Both the position numbers and the translations under genes were made by a program. The notes beneath the pieces were generated by a model. The model searched no databases, had not been told where the DNA came from, and saw only the letters and a list, made by a program, of their open reading frames with translations. Source: Fibrobacter succinogenes (lineage in GTDB: Bacteria > Fibrobacterota > Fibrobacteria > Fibrobacterales > Fibrobacteraceae). Taken from it: DNA of 64,000 bases. The DNA is taken from assembly GCA_902800815.1 (NCBI GenBank), contig CADCGB010000004.1:124001-188000 (forward strand), in the 5' to 3' direction. Positions 46,471 to 54,735 of this stretch are shown piece after piece. Position 1 is the stretch's first letter; each line of letters starts with the position of its first letter.

Positions 46471-46558
46471 GTGCAGGGAGGGGCCCGTGCGGCCTTCGCA
46501 ACTCCGAGCTGGGGGTGCAGGGAGGGGCCCGTGCGGCCTTCGCAACTCCGAGCTGGGG
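46471..46558 (+). repeat. Two perfect 44-bp tandem repeats
   Basis: The unit begins GTGCAGGGAGGGGCCCGTGC and ends ACTCCGAGCTGGGG. Copies are at 46471-46514 and 46515-46558. Each contains GGGAGGGGCCC, the 5' arm of the downstream hairpin. Confidence 0.85.
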
Positions 46559-46577
46559 CCCCTCCCGCGTGTTTTTT
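46520..46577 (+). terminator. Terminator-like hairpin with two alternative 5' arms
   Basis: GGGAGGGGCCC (46520-46530) pairs perfectly with GGGCCCCTCCC (46556-46566), followed within 5 nt by TTTTTT. The same 5' arm also exists at 46476-46486 in the first repeat copy. It may end the PAP2 transcript or attenuate the FISUMP operon. Confidence 0.6.
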
Positions 46578-46688
46578 ATACCTGTTTTTTTTCTTGGCAA
46601 AAAAAACAGTTTTTTTTTCAAAAACGTTCCTTTTTCATTTTGCGTATATATATTAATGAAAAAGTTTGTTACCCTCAGAGGTGTATTG

Positions 46689-47693
46689 ATGTTTAGACTT
46701 GTTGGCCGTGTGGCTGTGGCCTTGCTTATTGTTGCAGAATTTTCGTTTGCGGATACCGTAATCAAGGATAACCGTGACGGGAAAATGTACAAGACTCTTG
46801 CGTCGGGCAATTTGAACTGGTTTACCGACAATCTCTCTTACAGAAAACTGGCCTCGTTTACTGATAATGGCGGAGCACCGTATTACAAGCAGTCAACCTG
46901 GAAAGCCGCGTGCCCGGTAGGGACGCACGTACCCGATATTCAGGAATGGACTGTTTTTGCGAAGGACCGCTTTACTGGCCCCCGTAAGCTTTCGAATGTG
47001 AAGTCCTTTGCGGGCAAGACGCGCGGTTTTTATGACAGCGAAGATGCGAAAAAGATTCAGGGTAAGGATGCCGCGTACTTTGCGGTGAGCGACCCCAATG
47101 GCGTGCGCGCGATGATGCTCGACGTGAAGCGTGGTAACGCGAAGATGGTGGAACTCCCGGCGGGTGCGATAACGACGGTGCGTTGCGTGAGCGAGAGAAA
47201 CTTCTATGCCGAAAAGAACGTGGACGAAAAGAAGATGGTACTTACCGACCCGCGTGACGGCAAGACCTACAAGGTGGAACTGCGTGGCGAAAATAAACTC
47301 TGGATGGTGACGAACCTTAAGTTTAGCCTAACGAGCGCAAGGCAGTGCCTGCTCGAGGATACCACGTTCTGCAAAAAATTCGGGCGCTTCTACAACTACA
47401 ACGATGCCAAGAAGGCTTGCCCTGCGGGCTGGCACTTGCCCGATGACGGCGAGTGGCGCGATTTTCAGAAGGACCGCGAAAAGCTCAATTGGGAAACTAT
47501 CGGCCGTGGCGGTTGCAAGGACTGGGACGGCTACTGCAATAGCGAACTGACCGGGCACTACTGGTCTTCGACCTCCATCATGAAGAACACCGGACGTTCC
47601 TGGGAGTTCAGGCGGCAGGCGAAGAGCATCGACCGTACCGACCAGAATGTGCAGAAGGGCCTTTATGTTAGATGTGTAACGGAGCTGGAATAA
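46689..47693 (+). CDS. Secreted protein with two FISUMP-like domains
   Basis: 334 residues from the ATG at 46689, which has AGAGG 7 nt upstream and gives a clean signal peptide (cleavage near SFAD); the ATG at 46656 is possible. The first half (KDNRDGKMYKTLASGNLNWF, CPVGTHVPDIQEW, TTVRCVSE) is a degenerate FISUMP domain. The second half is more typical (TDPRDGKTYKVELRG, CPAGWHLPDDGEW, HYWSST, YVRCVTELE). This points to an internal duplication. The TAA overlaps the ATG of the next gene (TAATG), so the two are translationally coupled. Confidence 0.85.
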   Translation: MFRLVGRVAVALLIVAEFSFADTVIKDNRDGKMYKTLASGNLNWFTDNLSYRKLASFTDNGGAPYYKQSTWKAACPVGTHVPDIQEWTVFAKDRFTGPRKLSNVKSFAGKTRGFYDSEDAKKIQGKDAAYFAVSDPNGVRAMMLDVKRGNAKMVELPAGAITTVRCVSERNFYAEKNVDEKKMVLTDPRDGKTYKVELRGENKLWMVTNLKFSLTSARQCLLEDTTFCKKFGRFYNYNDAKKACPAGWHLPDDGEWRDFQKDREKLNWETIGRGGCKDWDGYCNSELTGHYWSSTSIMKNTGRSWEFRRQAKSIDRTDQNVQKGLYVRCVTELE

Positions 47694-48508
47694 TGAACAA
47701 GAAACTTAGTTTGTTTAAAATCTGTGCGGCGGTTGCTGTCGCGGCATTCTTTGCGTCGGGCTGTTCCGACGATTCCTCGGCAAACTGTGCGGGGAGTTGC
47801 GTCGATACTGGCGATACCATTGACATTACCATCCCTGGCGATGAAGGCTCGGGTGGCAAGACTGAGGGCGCTTCCAGCGAATCCAAGTCCAGTGCGAACG
47901 ATGCGGTAAGCAGTGCCGGCGAGAAAACTCCTGCGAGCAGTGCTGGTGAAAAGGCTCCCGAGAGTTCCTCTGCGAAGGAGGAGGCTGCGGCATCGAGCAC
48001 GGCTGATCCCGTGTCTAGTGCGGCGGAACCCGCTTCAAGCGATAGCAAACCCGCAAGTTCCGAGACGGTATCGGAAGATTGGCGTGACTACTGCCTCGAG
48101 GTGGTGAACGCAAAGCGCGCGACGGAAGACTTGCCGCCCCTGGTGCGCGCGACGGCAGAACGCGAAAAATGCGTGGTGACGCAGGCGATGGACGACATGG
48201 TGGCCGGCAAGGGCCACGCGAATTTCGGGGACTGCGGCGAGTCAGCGCAGAATACCGGCCCGAATGTCCAGACGCAATACTACAGTACCGAGAAGAAGAT
48301 TGTCGATACCTACGTGAACATGATGTGGGACGACGAGAAGAAACTCGTGACCAGCGGGGAACGCGACCCGGACAGCAAGGACGACTACCCCTACATCGGG
48401 CACTACCTGAACATGAAGAACACGAAGTACAAGTCGCTCGCCTGCGGGATTGCCTACAGTACGGACGGCAAGAAGGCGTGGTTCAACATGAACTTCTATG
48501 GTAATTAG
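47693..48508 (+). CDS. Ser-linker lipoprotein with CAP (SCP/PR1) domain
   Basis: 271 residues with lipobox FASGC. A linker rich in Ser, Ala, Glu and Lys spans about residues 55-125. The rest resembles a CAP domain: YCLEVVNAKRATEDLPPLVR, AGKGHANFGDCGESAQNT, IVDTYVNMMWDDEK, GHYLNMKNTKYKSLACGIAY and WFNMNFYG. CAP proteins are extracellular and may bind lipids or act as proteases; three or four cysteines here may form disulfides. Its start overlaps the stop of the FISUMP gene. A shared terminator with fusA follows. Confidence 0.8.
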   Translation: MNKKLSLFKICAAVAVAAFFASGCSDDSSANCAGSCVDTGDTIDITIPGDEGSGGKTEGASSESKSSANDAVSSAGEKTPASSAGEKAPESSSAKEEAAASSTADPVSSAAEPASSDSKPASSETVSEDWRDYCLEVVNAKRATEDLPPLVRATAEREKCVVTQAMDDMVAGKGHANFGDCGESAQNTGPNVQTQYYSTEKKIVDTYVNMMWDDEKKLVTSGERDPDSKDDYPYIGHYLNMKNTKYKSLACGIAYSTDGKKAWFNMNFYGN

Positions 48509-48547
48509 TGGCCTGCGCGACAACCGCTCGCGACTACTATGAATGAC

Positions 48548-48578
48548 AAAAAGGCCCCGGCGATTGCCGGAGCCTTTT
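48548..48578. terminator. Bidirectional terminator between CAP lipoprotein gene and fusA
   Basis: AAAGGC-C-CCGGC-GATT-GCCGG-A-GCCTTTT. T-runs lie on both sides, serving the two convergent genes. Confidence 0.85.
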
Positions 48579-48598
48579 AAGCTTTTGGGGCTTAAGAA

Positions 48599-50713
48599 TT
48601 AACCTCTCTGGTTAACCTTGTCGCCGTACTTCTTGATGAGTTCTTCCTGGATGTTGCGCGGCACCGGAGAGTACTTGCAGAATTCCATGGTGAACTCGGC
48701 CTTGCCCTGAGTCATGGAGCGGAGGTCGGTAGCATAACCGAACATTTCGGAAAGCGGGACTTCGGCGGTGATGGTCGTCGTGCCGAGTTCTTCGCTCGTA
48801 CCGGTGATGGTACCGCGACGCTGGGAGACGTTACCAACAACGTTGCCCTGGAATTCGGTCGGGGTGGCGATTTCGACCTTCATGATCGGTTCGAGAATCT
48901 GGGCGCCTGCCTTGGCGAAAGCTTCGCGGAAGGCCATACGGGCACAAATCTGGAACGCCATGTCAGAGGAGTCCACCGGGTGGAACGCACCGTCCTGAAC
49001 TTCCATTTCGATACCCACGACCGGGAAGCCGATGAGGGAACCGGCCTGCATGCAGCTCTGGAAGCCCTTGTCGCAAGACGGGATGTATTCCTTAGGAATG
49101 CGGCCGCCGACGACGGAGTTCACGAAGTTGTAGACCTTTTCGGAGTCGCCTTCGACAGGCATCGGGCGCATCACGCCGGACATCTTAGCGAACTGACCCG
49201 AACCACCGGTCTGCTTCTTGTGGGTGTATTCGAACTTGGCTTCGCGAGTAATGGTTTCGCGGTAGGCCACCTGCGGGGCACCGGTCTGCACGTCCACGTG
49301 GTATTCGCGGCGCATACGTTCGATGTACACGTCGAGGTGGAGTTCGCCCATACCCTTGATGATGGTTTCGCCGGATTCCTTGTTGACTTCGACCTGGAAC
49401 GTCGGGTCTTCCTTGGTGAAGCGGTTGAGGGCCTTGGACATGTTGTCGAGGTCATCGCGGTTCTTGGCTTCGATCACGAGCTCGATCACGGGGTTCGGCA
49501 CGTGCATGGAAGTCATGTTGTAGTGGTTCTTGCCGTCGGTGAAGGTCGTACCGGAAGCACAGTCGATACCGAACAGTGCAACGATGTCGCCGGCGCCGGC
49601 TTCGGTGATGTCCACCATTTCGTCAGCGTGCATACGCACGAGACGGCCCACGGACACCTTCTTGGTGGTGGCCATGTTGGTGATCATGTCGCCCTTCCTG
49701 AGGGTACCCTGGTACACGCGGACGTAGGTGAGCTGGCCGTAGCGGTCGTTCACGAGCTTGAACGCGTAGCAAACGAGCGGTGCGTTGTCTTCGCTCTTGA
49801 GGATGACTTCGGCTTCGTTGTTGTCGAGGTCGAGGGCCTTGTTTTCAACGTCGGTCGGGCAGGGGAGGTAGTCGATGACACCGTCGAGGAGCTTCTGCAC
49901 GCCAATGTTCTTGTGGGCGGAACCCATGAACACCGGGGTAATTTCGAGGCGGATGGTGGCTTCGCGGATGGTCTTCTTGATGAGGGCCTTGTCGATCTGG
50001 TCCACACCGTACTGGCCTTCCATGGCCTTTTCCATGATTTCGTCGCTGTAGTCAGCGCAGCAGTCAACGAGCTTTTCACGGTATTCGTTAGCCTGGTCGA
50101 CGAGTTCGGCCGGGATTTCCTTTTCGATCATGTCGTCGCCGTTGGCGCCTTCGAAGTAGTAGGCCTTCATTTCGACGAGGTCGACCACGCCCTTCAGTTG
50201 GTCTTCGAGACCTATAGGAATCTGCATCACGCAGGGCTTGTGGTTGAGCTTTTCCTTGAGCATCACGGCCACGCGGAGCGGGTTTGCACCGGAGCGGTCG
50301 CACTTGTTGACGAACACCACGCGCGGCACATGGTAGCGCTTCATCTGGCGGTCAACGGTAATAGACTGGGACTGGACGCCTTCCACACCGGTCAGAACGA
50401 GGATAGCACCGTCCAACACGCGGAGAGAACGTTCCACTTCGATCGTGAAGTCCACGTGCCCCGGGGTATCGATGATGTTGATGGAGTCCTGTTCACCGCT
50501 CTTGGTGTGGGTCCAGTTTGCGAAGGTGGCAGCAGACTGAATCGTGATGCCGCGTTCGCGTTCAAGTTCCATGGAGTCCATCGTGGCACCGACGCCGTCT
50601 TTACCACGAACTTCGTGGATAGCGTGGTAGAGGATACGTTCGGTAAGGGTAGTCTTACCGGAGTCGATGTGGGCAGAAATACCAATATTTCTGTGCTTTT
50701 CTATGTTTTTCAT
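48599..50713 (-). CDS. fusA: Elongation factor G, spd/mitochondrial type
   Basis: 704 residues. EF-G is the GTPase that drives ribosomal translocation. G1 is [14 protein letters not shown]2 lies in [12 protein letters not shown]3 is DTPGHVDF, G4 NKCD. Domain IV shows the [16 protein letters not shown] region and domain V ends normally. In canonical bacterial EF-G the G1 motif reads AHIDAGKTTTTER; the S and L here are features I associate with spdEFG1 and mitochondrial EFG1. A standard EF-G may be elsewhere in the genome. C-rich codon bias suggests high expression. Confidence 0.93.
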   Translation of the reverse strand: MKNIEKHRNIGISAHIDSGKTTLTERILYHAIHEVRGKDGVGATMDSMELERERGITIQSAATFANWTHTKSGEQDSINIIDTPGHVDFTIEVERSLRVLDGAILVLTGVEGVQSQSITVDRQMKRYHVPRVVFVNKCDRSGANPLRVAVMLKEKLNHKPCVMQIPIGLEDQLKGVVDLVEMKAYYFEGANGDDMIEKEIPAELVDQANEYREKLVDCCADYSDEIMEKAMEGQYGVDQIDKALIKKTIREATIRLEITPVFMGSAHKNIGVQKLLDGVIDYLPCPTDVENKALDLDNNEAEVILKSEDNAPLVCYAFKLVNDRYGQLTYVRVYQGTLRKGDMITNMATTKKVSVGRLVRMHADEMVDITEAGAGDIVALFGIDCASGTTFTDGKNHYNMTSMHVPNPVIELVIEAKNRDDLDNMSKALNRFTKEDPTFQVEVNKESGETIIKGMGELHLDVYIERMRREYHVDVQTGAPQVAYRETITREAKFEYTHKKQTGGSGQFAKMSGVMRPMPVEGDSEKVYNFVNSVVGGRIPKEYIPSCDKGFQSCMQAGSLIGFPVVGIEMEVQDGAFHPVDSSDMAFQICARMAFREAFAKAGAQILEPIMKVEIATPTEFQGNVVGNVSQRRGTITGTSEELGTTTITAEVPLSEMFGYATDLRSMTQGKAEFTMEFCKYSPVPRNIQEELIKKYGDKVNQRG

Positions 50714-50838
50714 ATTTTATTCCACTAATGGAGTTGATGTTTTAAAGTTTGCGCCCAAAGATAGAAAAAATTGCCCCCGTTCTCAAGGGGGGCTAGTCTG
50801 TGGTTTTGGCCAATTATGGCTATTTTGACTGAATTTGC

Positions 50839-51498
50839 CTAGATTTCAGTTTTTTCTTCGTCAGTTTTCTCGGAAGAAGCTGTTTCGCCGGGCTCTTTGG
50901 GTGTTTCGTCCTGGTCCGCGAGCGCCTTGAAGTAGGCGATGGCGGTCTTGCCGACTTCCTTCGTGTCGAAATACGCGTAGGCTCCGTTCCCGATGGCGCC
51001 AATAGCGGGGATGGCCCGCAGGAGCGACTTGCTCACGAACTTGGAGGAAATCTTGATGCCGATTTTTTCGACAATCTTCTTGAGGGCGGTCGTGGAAAGC
51101 TTCTGCACCACGATGCGGCTCCCGGTACGGACGGCAACATCGCGCAGGAGCGATGCCGCACTGTGCCGGAACAGGCACCAGACCATCGCCTCGCGGGTCA
51201 GGAGGGCAATCTTGCCGTAACTGGCGGCAATGTCGGCCACAAGTTGCGCCTGTATGCGCCAGATGGCGGCAATGTCGGGGATGGCGGTAAGGATTCCCGT
51301 GAACCCGGCCGGTATGGAGAGCGTGCCACTTACGGTCGCGGCCTTGAACGTGGCCTGCTGGATGAGCATGTTTGCCCTTTTCTCGGGGTCTATCGCCGAA
51401 ACGTGCAGGGAGTCCGGAATGTTCGTAATAAGGTCAAAAATGATATTTATGGCCTTTTCCTTTAGTTTGTCCATAGTCTGTTTCTTGCTCTCGGACAT
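50839..51498 (-). CDS. EcsC-like protein
   Basis: 219 residues with no signal peptide. Hydrophobic stretches SGTLSIPAGFTGILTAIPDI and SLLRAIPAIGAIGNGAYAYF alternate with amphipathic helices, and the end is Glu/Lys/Thr-rich. The pattern of an N-terminal helix with ATASG-like turn, a helix pair and a late GAxGNxxxxYxxT motif is that of EcsC-family proteins, whose function is unclear. A strong AAGGAGT site precedes the ATG. It is upstream of fusA on the same strand but separated by 125 nt. Confidence 0.6.
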   Translation of the reverse strand: MSESKKQTMDKLKEKAINIIFDLITNIPDSLHVSAIDPEKRANMLIQQATFKAATVSGTLSIPAGFTGILTAIPDIAAIWRIQAQLVADIAASYGKIALLTREAMVWCLFRHSAASLLRDVAVRTGSRIVVQKLSTTALKKIVEKIGIKISSKFVSKSLLRAIPAIGAIGNGAYAYFDTKEVGKTAIAYFKALADQDETPKEPGETASSEKTDEEKTEI

Positions 51499-51627
51499 GG
51501 GGTACTCCTTGTAAAAGCTATGTACAGAATATAATAAAATAAGCGGTTTTGGCTTGCAGATAGTCTTTTTTGCCTGCCTGCAGCGGTATTCTTAGCGAAG
51601 GTGCTAGAAAAGATGTAAATTTATACC

Positions 51628-52989
51628 ATGAAACGTTTTGCATTTGCTGTAACTTTCGCATGCGCTTGTGCTGCCTTTGCCGACCCGACCGCATCCATTT
51701 TCGTGAAGGATGCCGAGGAATTTCAGGCCATCCAGAAGGAACTTGACCAGTTGAAGTCCGGGTTGGGTCAGTCAAACCCCGAACTGGACTCCCTGTGGGA
51801 GAGGGCGAACCATATCGCCAAGATGAACGACCGATGCTCCATGATTTCTATCAACGAGGTCCTGGATGATGAATGTAGCCACTTTTATGCTGTAGAGCTC
51901 CCCGAATTCGAAACCAAGTATATGGAAGTGACTGGCGAACTCCGCCTGGGCTTCATGACGATGGGCAACTCCCTGGCCGAGCGTACGGAACAGATCAAGG
52001 CGTGTGCCTCGGCTCTTGGTGGAATCCTGGTTTCCAAGGAACAGCTGGTCAAGTTGAACGGTACGGTCGACCTGGAACCGCTCACCTTCGATGGGGCCTT
52101 TGACGCAACTTACAACTTTAACCTGTTCTTTGATTCCGAACGTATGGAACAGCAGAAGCGCATGATGGAACGCTGGCTTTCGAAGTGTAGCGATATCGTG
52201 CTCCGTAAGTCCGGTGACGAGTATGCCCCGCTGTTCCTGCAGTCCGTGACGCAGATAAACGACTCCCTTGACCGCGTGAACGCGAACATAAAGATTGTGA
52301 TGAACTCGAAGAGCCTGGGCTTTTATCTGGACTTGAACAAGCCCATTTCGGGTGCGTACTACTTGAACGGCGTACAGCTGTTCAACGTGAATTCGCTGCC
52401 GAGGGGGCGCAGGTACTCGCACCTTGTGGTGGATATCCCCAACAAGATTGTGAAGCTGCCCTTGGGTAACAACGGTAACATGCAGAACTTCAAGGGCCGT
52501 GTGGAGTTTACCTCGGTCTACCAGGAGAAGGACCTTGTCGGCCGCTGGGCGTGGAATTTCGCTAAGAAAAAGAATAATGCCCAGAGTGCAAGTGTGGCGA
52601 AGGCGAAGGGCGAGATAACGGAAACCGCCGTGGAAGGTGCCGCAGCGGACCTGCCCCCGGAATCGTCTGAGGCCCAGGTGGCCGCATCTGCGGCTGCGAC
52701 CGATGCTGCCGAAGCGGGTGAGGCTCCCGCAAGCAACGACGGCGCAAAGTCTTCGTTCAAGATTAAATGGGTGCCGGTTGCGATTTCTGCCGCCGTGGCT
52801 GTGGGCGGAGGTGTAATGGCCGCTGTGTTCAACAGCAAGGCGAAGAGCGAACGCGACAAGAAGCCGAAGACCGCCGAAGAGTACGGCAAGATTTGTGACA
52901 ACATTGACAATGCACAGACGATGCGTGCCGTGGGCCTTGGCATTATGGGCCTCGGCATAGTGGGCATTGGCGTGAGTTTCTTGTTCTAG
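51628..52989 (+). CDS. SIFVxD-family secreted envelope protein (copy 2)
   Basis: 453 residues. A signal peptide ends near AAFAD, then SIFVKDAEEFQ opens the family domain. Shared with the 2554-4194 protein are NDRC, ISIN-V--DEC, FY-VELP-FE--YM-VTGE-RLG and a late KFKG/NFKGRVEF segment, with cysteines at matching places. Unlike copy 1 it ends with an Ala/Glu spacer, a membrane helix (PVAISAAVAVGGGVMAAVF), a short Lys-rich loop and a second hydrophobic helix (GLGIMGLGIVGIGVSFLF). No Shine-Dalgarno site; TAAATT ends 6 nt before the ATG. A Ser-linker lipoprotein follows within 15 nt, as at the first locus. Confidence 0.78.
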   Translation: MKRFAFAVTFACACAAFADPTASIFVKDAEEFQAIQKELDQLKSGLGQSNPELDSLWERANHIAKMNDRCSMISINEVLDDECSHFYAVELPEFETKYMEVTGELRLGFMTMGNSLAERTEQIKACASALGGILVSKEQLVKLNGTVDLEPLTFDGAFDATYNFNLFFDSERMEQQKRMMERWLSKCSDIVLRKSGDEYAPLFLQSVTQINDSLDRVNANIKIVMNSKSLGFYLDLNKPISGAYYLNGVQLFNVNSLPRGRRYSHLVVDIPNKIVKLPLGNNGNMQNFKGRVEFTSVYQEKDLVGRWAWNFAKKKNNAQSASVAKAKGEITETAVEGAAADLPPESSEAQVAASAAATDAAEAGEAPASNDGAKSSFKIKWVPVAISAAVAVGGGVMAAVFNSKAKSERDKKPKTAEEYGKICDNIDNAQTMRAVGLGIMGLGIVGIGVSFLF

Positions 52990-53004
52990 GGGAGGATGAT
53001 AATT

Positions 53005-54672
53005 ATGAAATCGAAATTGACTCTCGCTTTTGTCATCCCTGCGGCATTCTTTATTGCCGCCTGTACCGACTACCTCGATGAATTCAAGGACGAGTACGAC
53101 GAGACCTTCGCCGCAATCGAAGATCCTTCGTCTAGTGACGATGAAGAGCCGACCTCAAGCGAAACGAAAGCGGAAACGAGTAGTTCTGCAAAATTGAGTA
53201 GCAGTGATAAGGGCTCCGAACCGGCAGACGGATCGAGCAGCTCTGGAAAAGTGGGCTCAAGCAGTTCGACAAAGGGGACTTCTAGCAGTTCGCAAAATAC
53301 ATCTTCAGACAGTATGGACGATATCCCGCTTTCTGCCGGGGTTTTCGGAACCTGCAAACCGGTTAGGGCTAACTTTGAACTGGACGAGCGGGTAACTTGG
53401 TCGTTCACTTGGAATACGGAGACTAGTGGACTCTCGTCCGCGGATATCGCCAAGGCAACGCTTAAATGGAGTATGCCGGGTGGTACTCCTGCGACATATG
53501 ACGGCGATGCGAATGATCGCTTTATTGAGACTTCTTATACAACGTCTGGCCCCAAGACTGCGACGGTGTCGGTAACTGCTGGCGGCTCTACGCAGGAAAT
53601 TTCCTGCTCGCCGGTGATGGTGATTCCTGCGACGGAATCGTCCTCCAGTGATTCGAGTTCTCCTGAATTCGCTCCCACTCGCGTGGGGCCTGTTAGCCAG
53701 TATGGCGAATTGATTGCGGGCAAGAACTCGAGTGGCAAGGGACAGATTTACGGCAGTTGCGAAGGTGTCAAGGATGGCGCCGAAGTGCAGGTGCGTGGCA
53801 TGAGCCTTTTTAAGAGTATTGCCTCCGATGCTATGGATTTCTGGACCGAAGAAGGTGTTACGACCATGGTGAATGACATGAACATCCAGATTGTGCGTGC
53901 CCCTATGGCTGTAACTACCGATTCCTGGTCGGAAGAATGGAACGAAATTCAATTAAAAGGTTATTTGGAGGACTCTGATAACCAGAAGTCGTTTGTGAAA
54001 ACGGTCGTGGAAGCCGCTATCAAGAATGATATTTATGTGATTATCGACTGGCAATCGGCGGAGAATGACTTGCGGACCAATGATGCCATAAAATTCTTCA
54101 AGGAAATGGCTCAGACATACGGCCAGTACGACAACGTGATTTTCGAACTGCTTTATGAAGTTGATGGTTCAGTGAAGTGGTCTACAATAAAGGATTATGC
54201 GGACCGGATTATCGAGGTTATCCGCGAGTACTCGGATAACTTGATTCTTGTTGCAACTCCGAATTGGAGCCAGCATGTCAATGAGCCGGTAGGTAATGAA
54301 GTAACCGATAGCAAAAATAACACAGCCTATGTCCTTCACTATTGGGCCGGGTCTCACTCTGTGGGGTCCTTTGGACCGGCGGTGGAAACTGCTATGAGCG
54401 CAGGCCTTTCCGTGTTTATTTCGGAATGGGGCACGACCAACACAGATGCTGATGGTAGTATTAATGAAAGCGAGAGTAACCAATGGCAATCTTTTGTCAA
54501 TACGCATAACCTTTCTTGGACAAACTGGTCTGCCTCAAAGAGAACTGCAAGTTCGTCGGCATTCACAAGTAGTGCCAGCAAAACCTCGCTTCAATATACG
54601 AGGTCGGGTGACCTTGTGAAAGGGTTCCTTGCGTCTAACCCCACGACCTATACGGCCTGCAAGAGCAAATAA
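53005..54672 (+). CDS. Ser-linker lipoprotein with degenerate GH5_2-like domain
   Basis: 555 residues. Start 53005 is spaced 9 nt from GGAGG; ATG 52996 abuts it. Lipobox IAAC. Linkers rich in Ser flank an Ig-like domain (residues about 110-205). The C-terminal 320 residues follow the GH5_2 endoglucanase pattern: VRGMSLF, VRAPM, YVIIDWQ, VIFELLYEVDG, TPNWSQ, LHYWAG, VFISEWGTTN and LSWTNWS. The nucleophile Glu474 is present and Glu385 is at the acid/base place, 89 residues before it. But the usual NEP is YEV (Asn to Tyr384), DWH is DWQ (Gln350), and the early conserved His of GMSSHG is absent. It may be inactive or altered and could bind rather than cut glycans. Confidence 0.82.
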   Translation: MKSKLTLAFVIPAAFFIAACTDYLDEFKDEYDETFAAIEDPSSSDDEEPTSSETKAETSSSAKLSSSDKGSEPADGSSSSGKVGSSSSTKGTSSSSQNTSSDSMDDIPLSAGVFGTCKPVRANFELDERVTWSFTWNTETSGLSSADIAKATLKWSMPGGTPATYDGDANDRFIETSYTTSGPKTATVSVTAGGSTQEISCSPVMVIPATESSSSDSSSPEFAPTRVGPVSQYGELIAGKNSSGKGQIYGSCEGVKDGAEVQVRGMSLFKSIASDAMDFWTEEGVTTMVNDMNIQIVRAPMAVTTDSWSEEWNEIQLKGYLEDSDNQKSFVKTVVEAAIKNDIYVIIDWQSAENDLRTNDAIKFFKEMAQTYGQYDNVIFELLYEVDGSVKWSTIKDYADRIIEVIREYSDNLILVATPNWSQHVNEPVGNEVTDSKNNTAYVLHYWAGSHSVGSFGPAVETAMSAGLSVFISEWGTTNTDADGSINESESNQWQSFVNTHNLSWTNWSASKRTASSSAFTSSASKTSLQYTRSGDLVKGFLASNPTTYTACKSK

Positions 54673-54678
54673 CCTGCG

Positions 54679-54707
54679 TTGACAGTTTAGCTATTTATGG
54701 TTTTATA
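54679..54707 (+). promoter_or_regulatory. Promoter of the PEGA-repeat gene
   Basis: -35 TTGACA (54679-54684), 17-bp spacer, -10 TTTATA (54702-54707). The predicted start is near 54714. Confidence 0.7.
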
Positions 54708-54711
54708 GCTC

Positions 54712-54735
54712 TCCTTGTTGACTTTTAAACAAGGA
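54712..54735 (+). promoter_or_regulatory. 5'-end hairpin covering an AAGGA motif
   Basis: TCCTTGTT (54712-54719) pairs perfectly with AACAAGGA (54728-54735) around 8 nt. It starts at the predicted mRNA 5' end and hides the only Shine-Dalgarno-like sequence, which directly abuts ATG 54736. Confidence 0.5.

Larger units (their letters stand above)
46324..46688 (+). other. Leader region with repeats before the double-FISUMP gene
   Basis: No gene is seen in this gap. It has a weak CGGGC-CTT-GCCCG hairpin at about 46406, two copies of a 44-bp repeat, an 11-bp hairpin with a T-run, then a very A/T-rich stretch with TATATATATT just before an ATG at 46656. That ATG is in frame with the next gene but has no ribosome site. 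Confidence 0.6.

Noticed and set aside
46471..46558. 44-bp repeats considered as CRISPR repeats
   Set aside because: Copies are directly adjacent with no spacer and no cas genes are in the window.
46440..46688. N-terminal extension of the double-FISUMP gene through the 44-bp repeats
   Set aside because: It would place low-complexity residues before a normal signal peptide; ATG 46689 has a good ribosome site.
48980..50728. A 582-residue plus-strand frame opposite fusA
   Set aside because: Val/His/Asp-rich shadow of a highly expressed gene.
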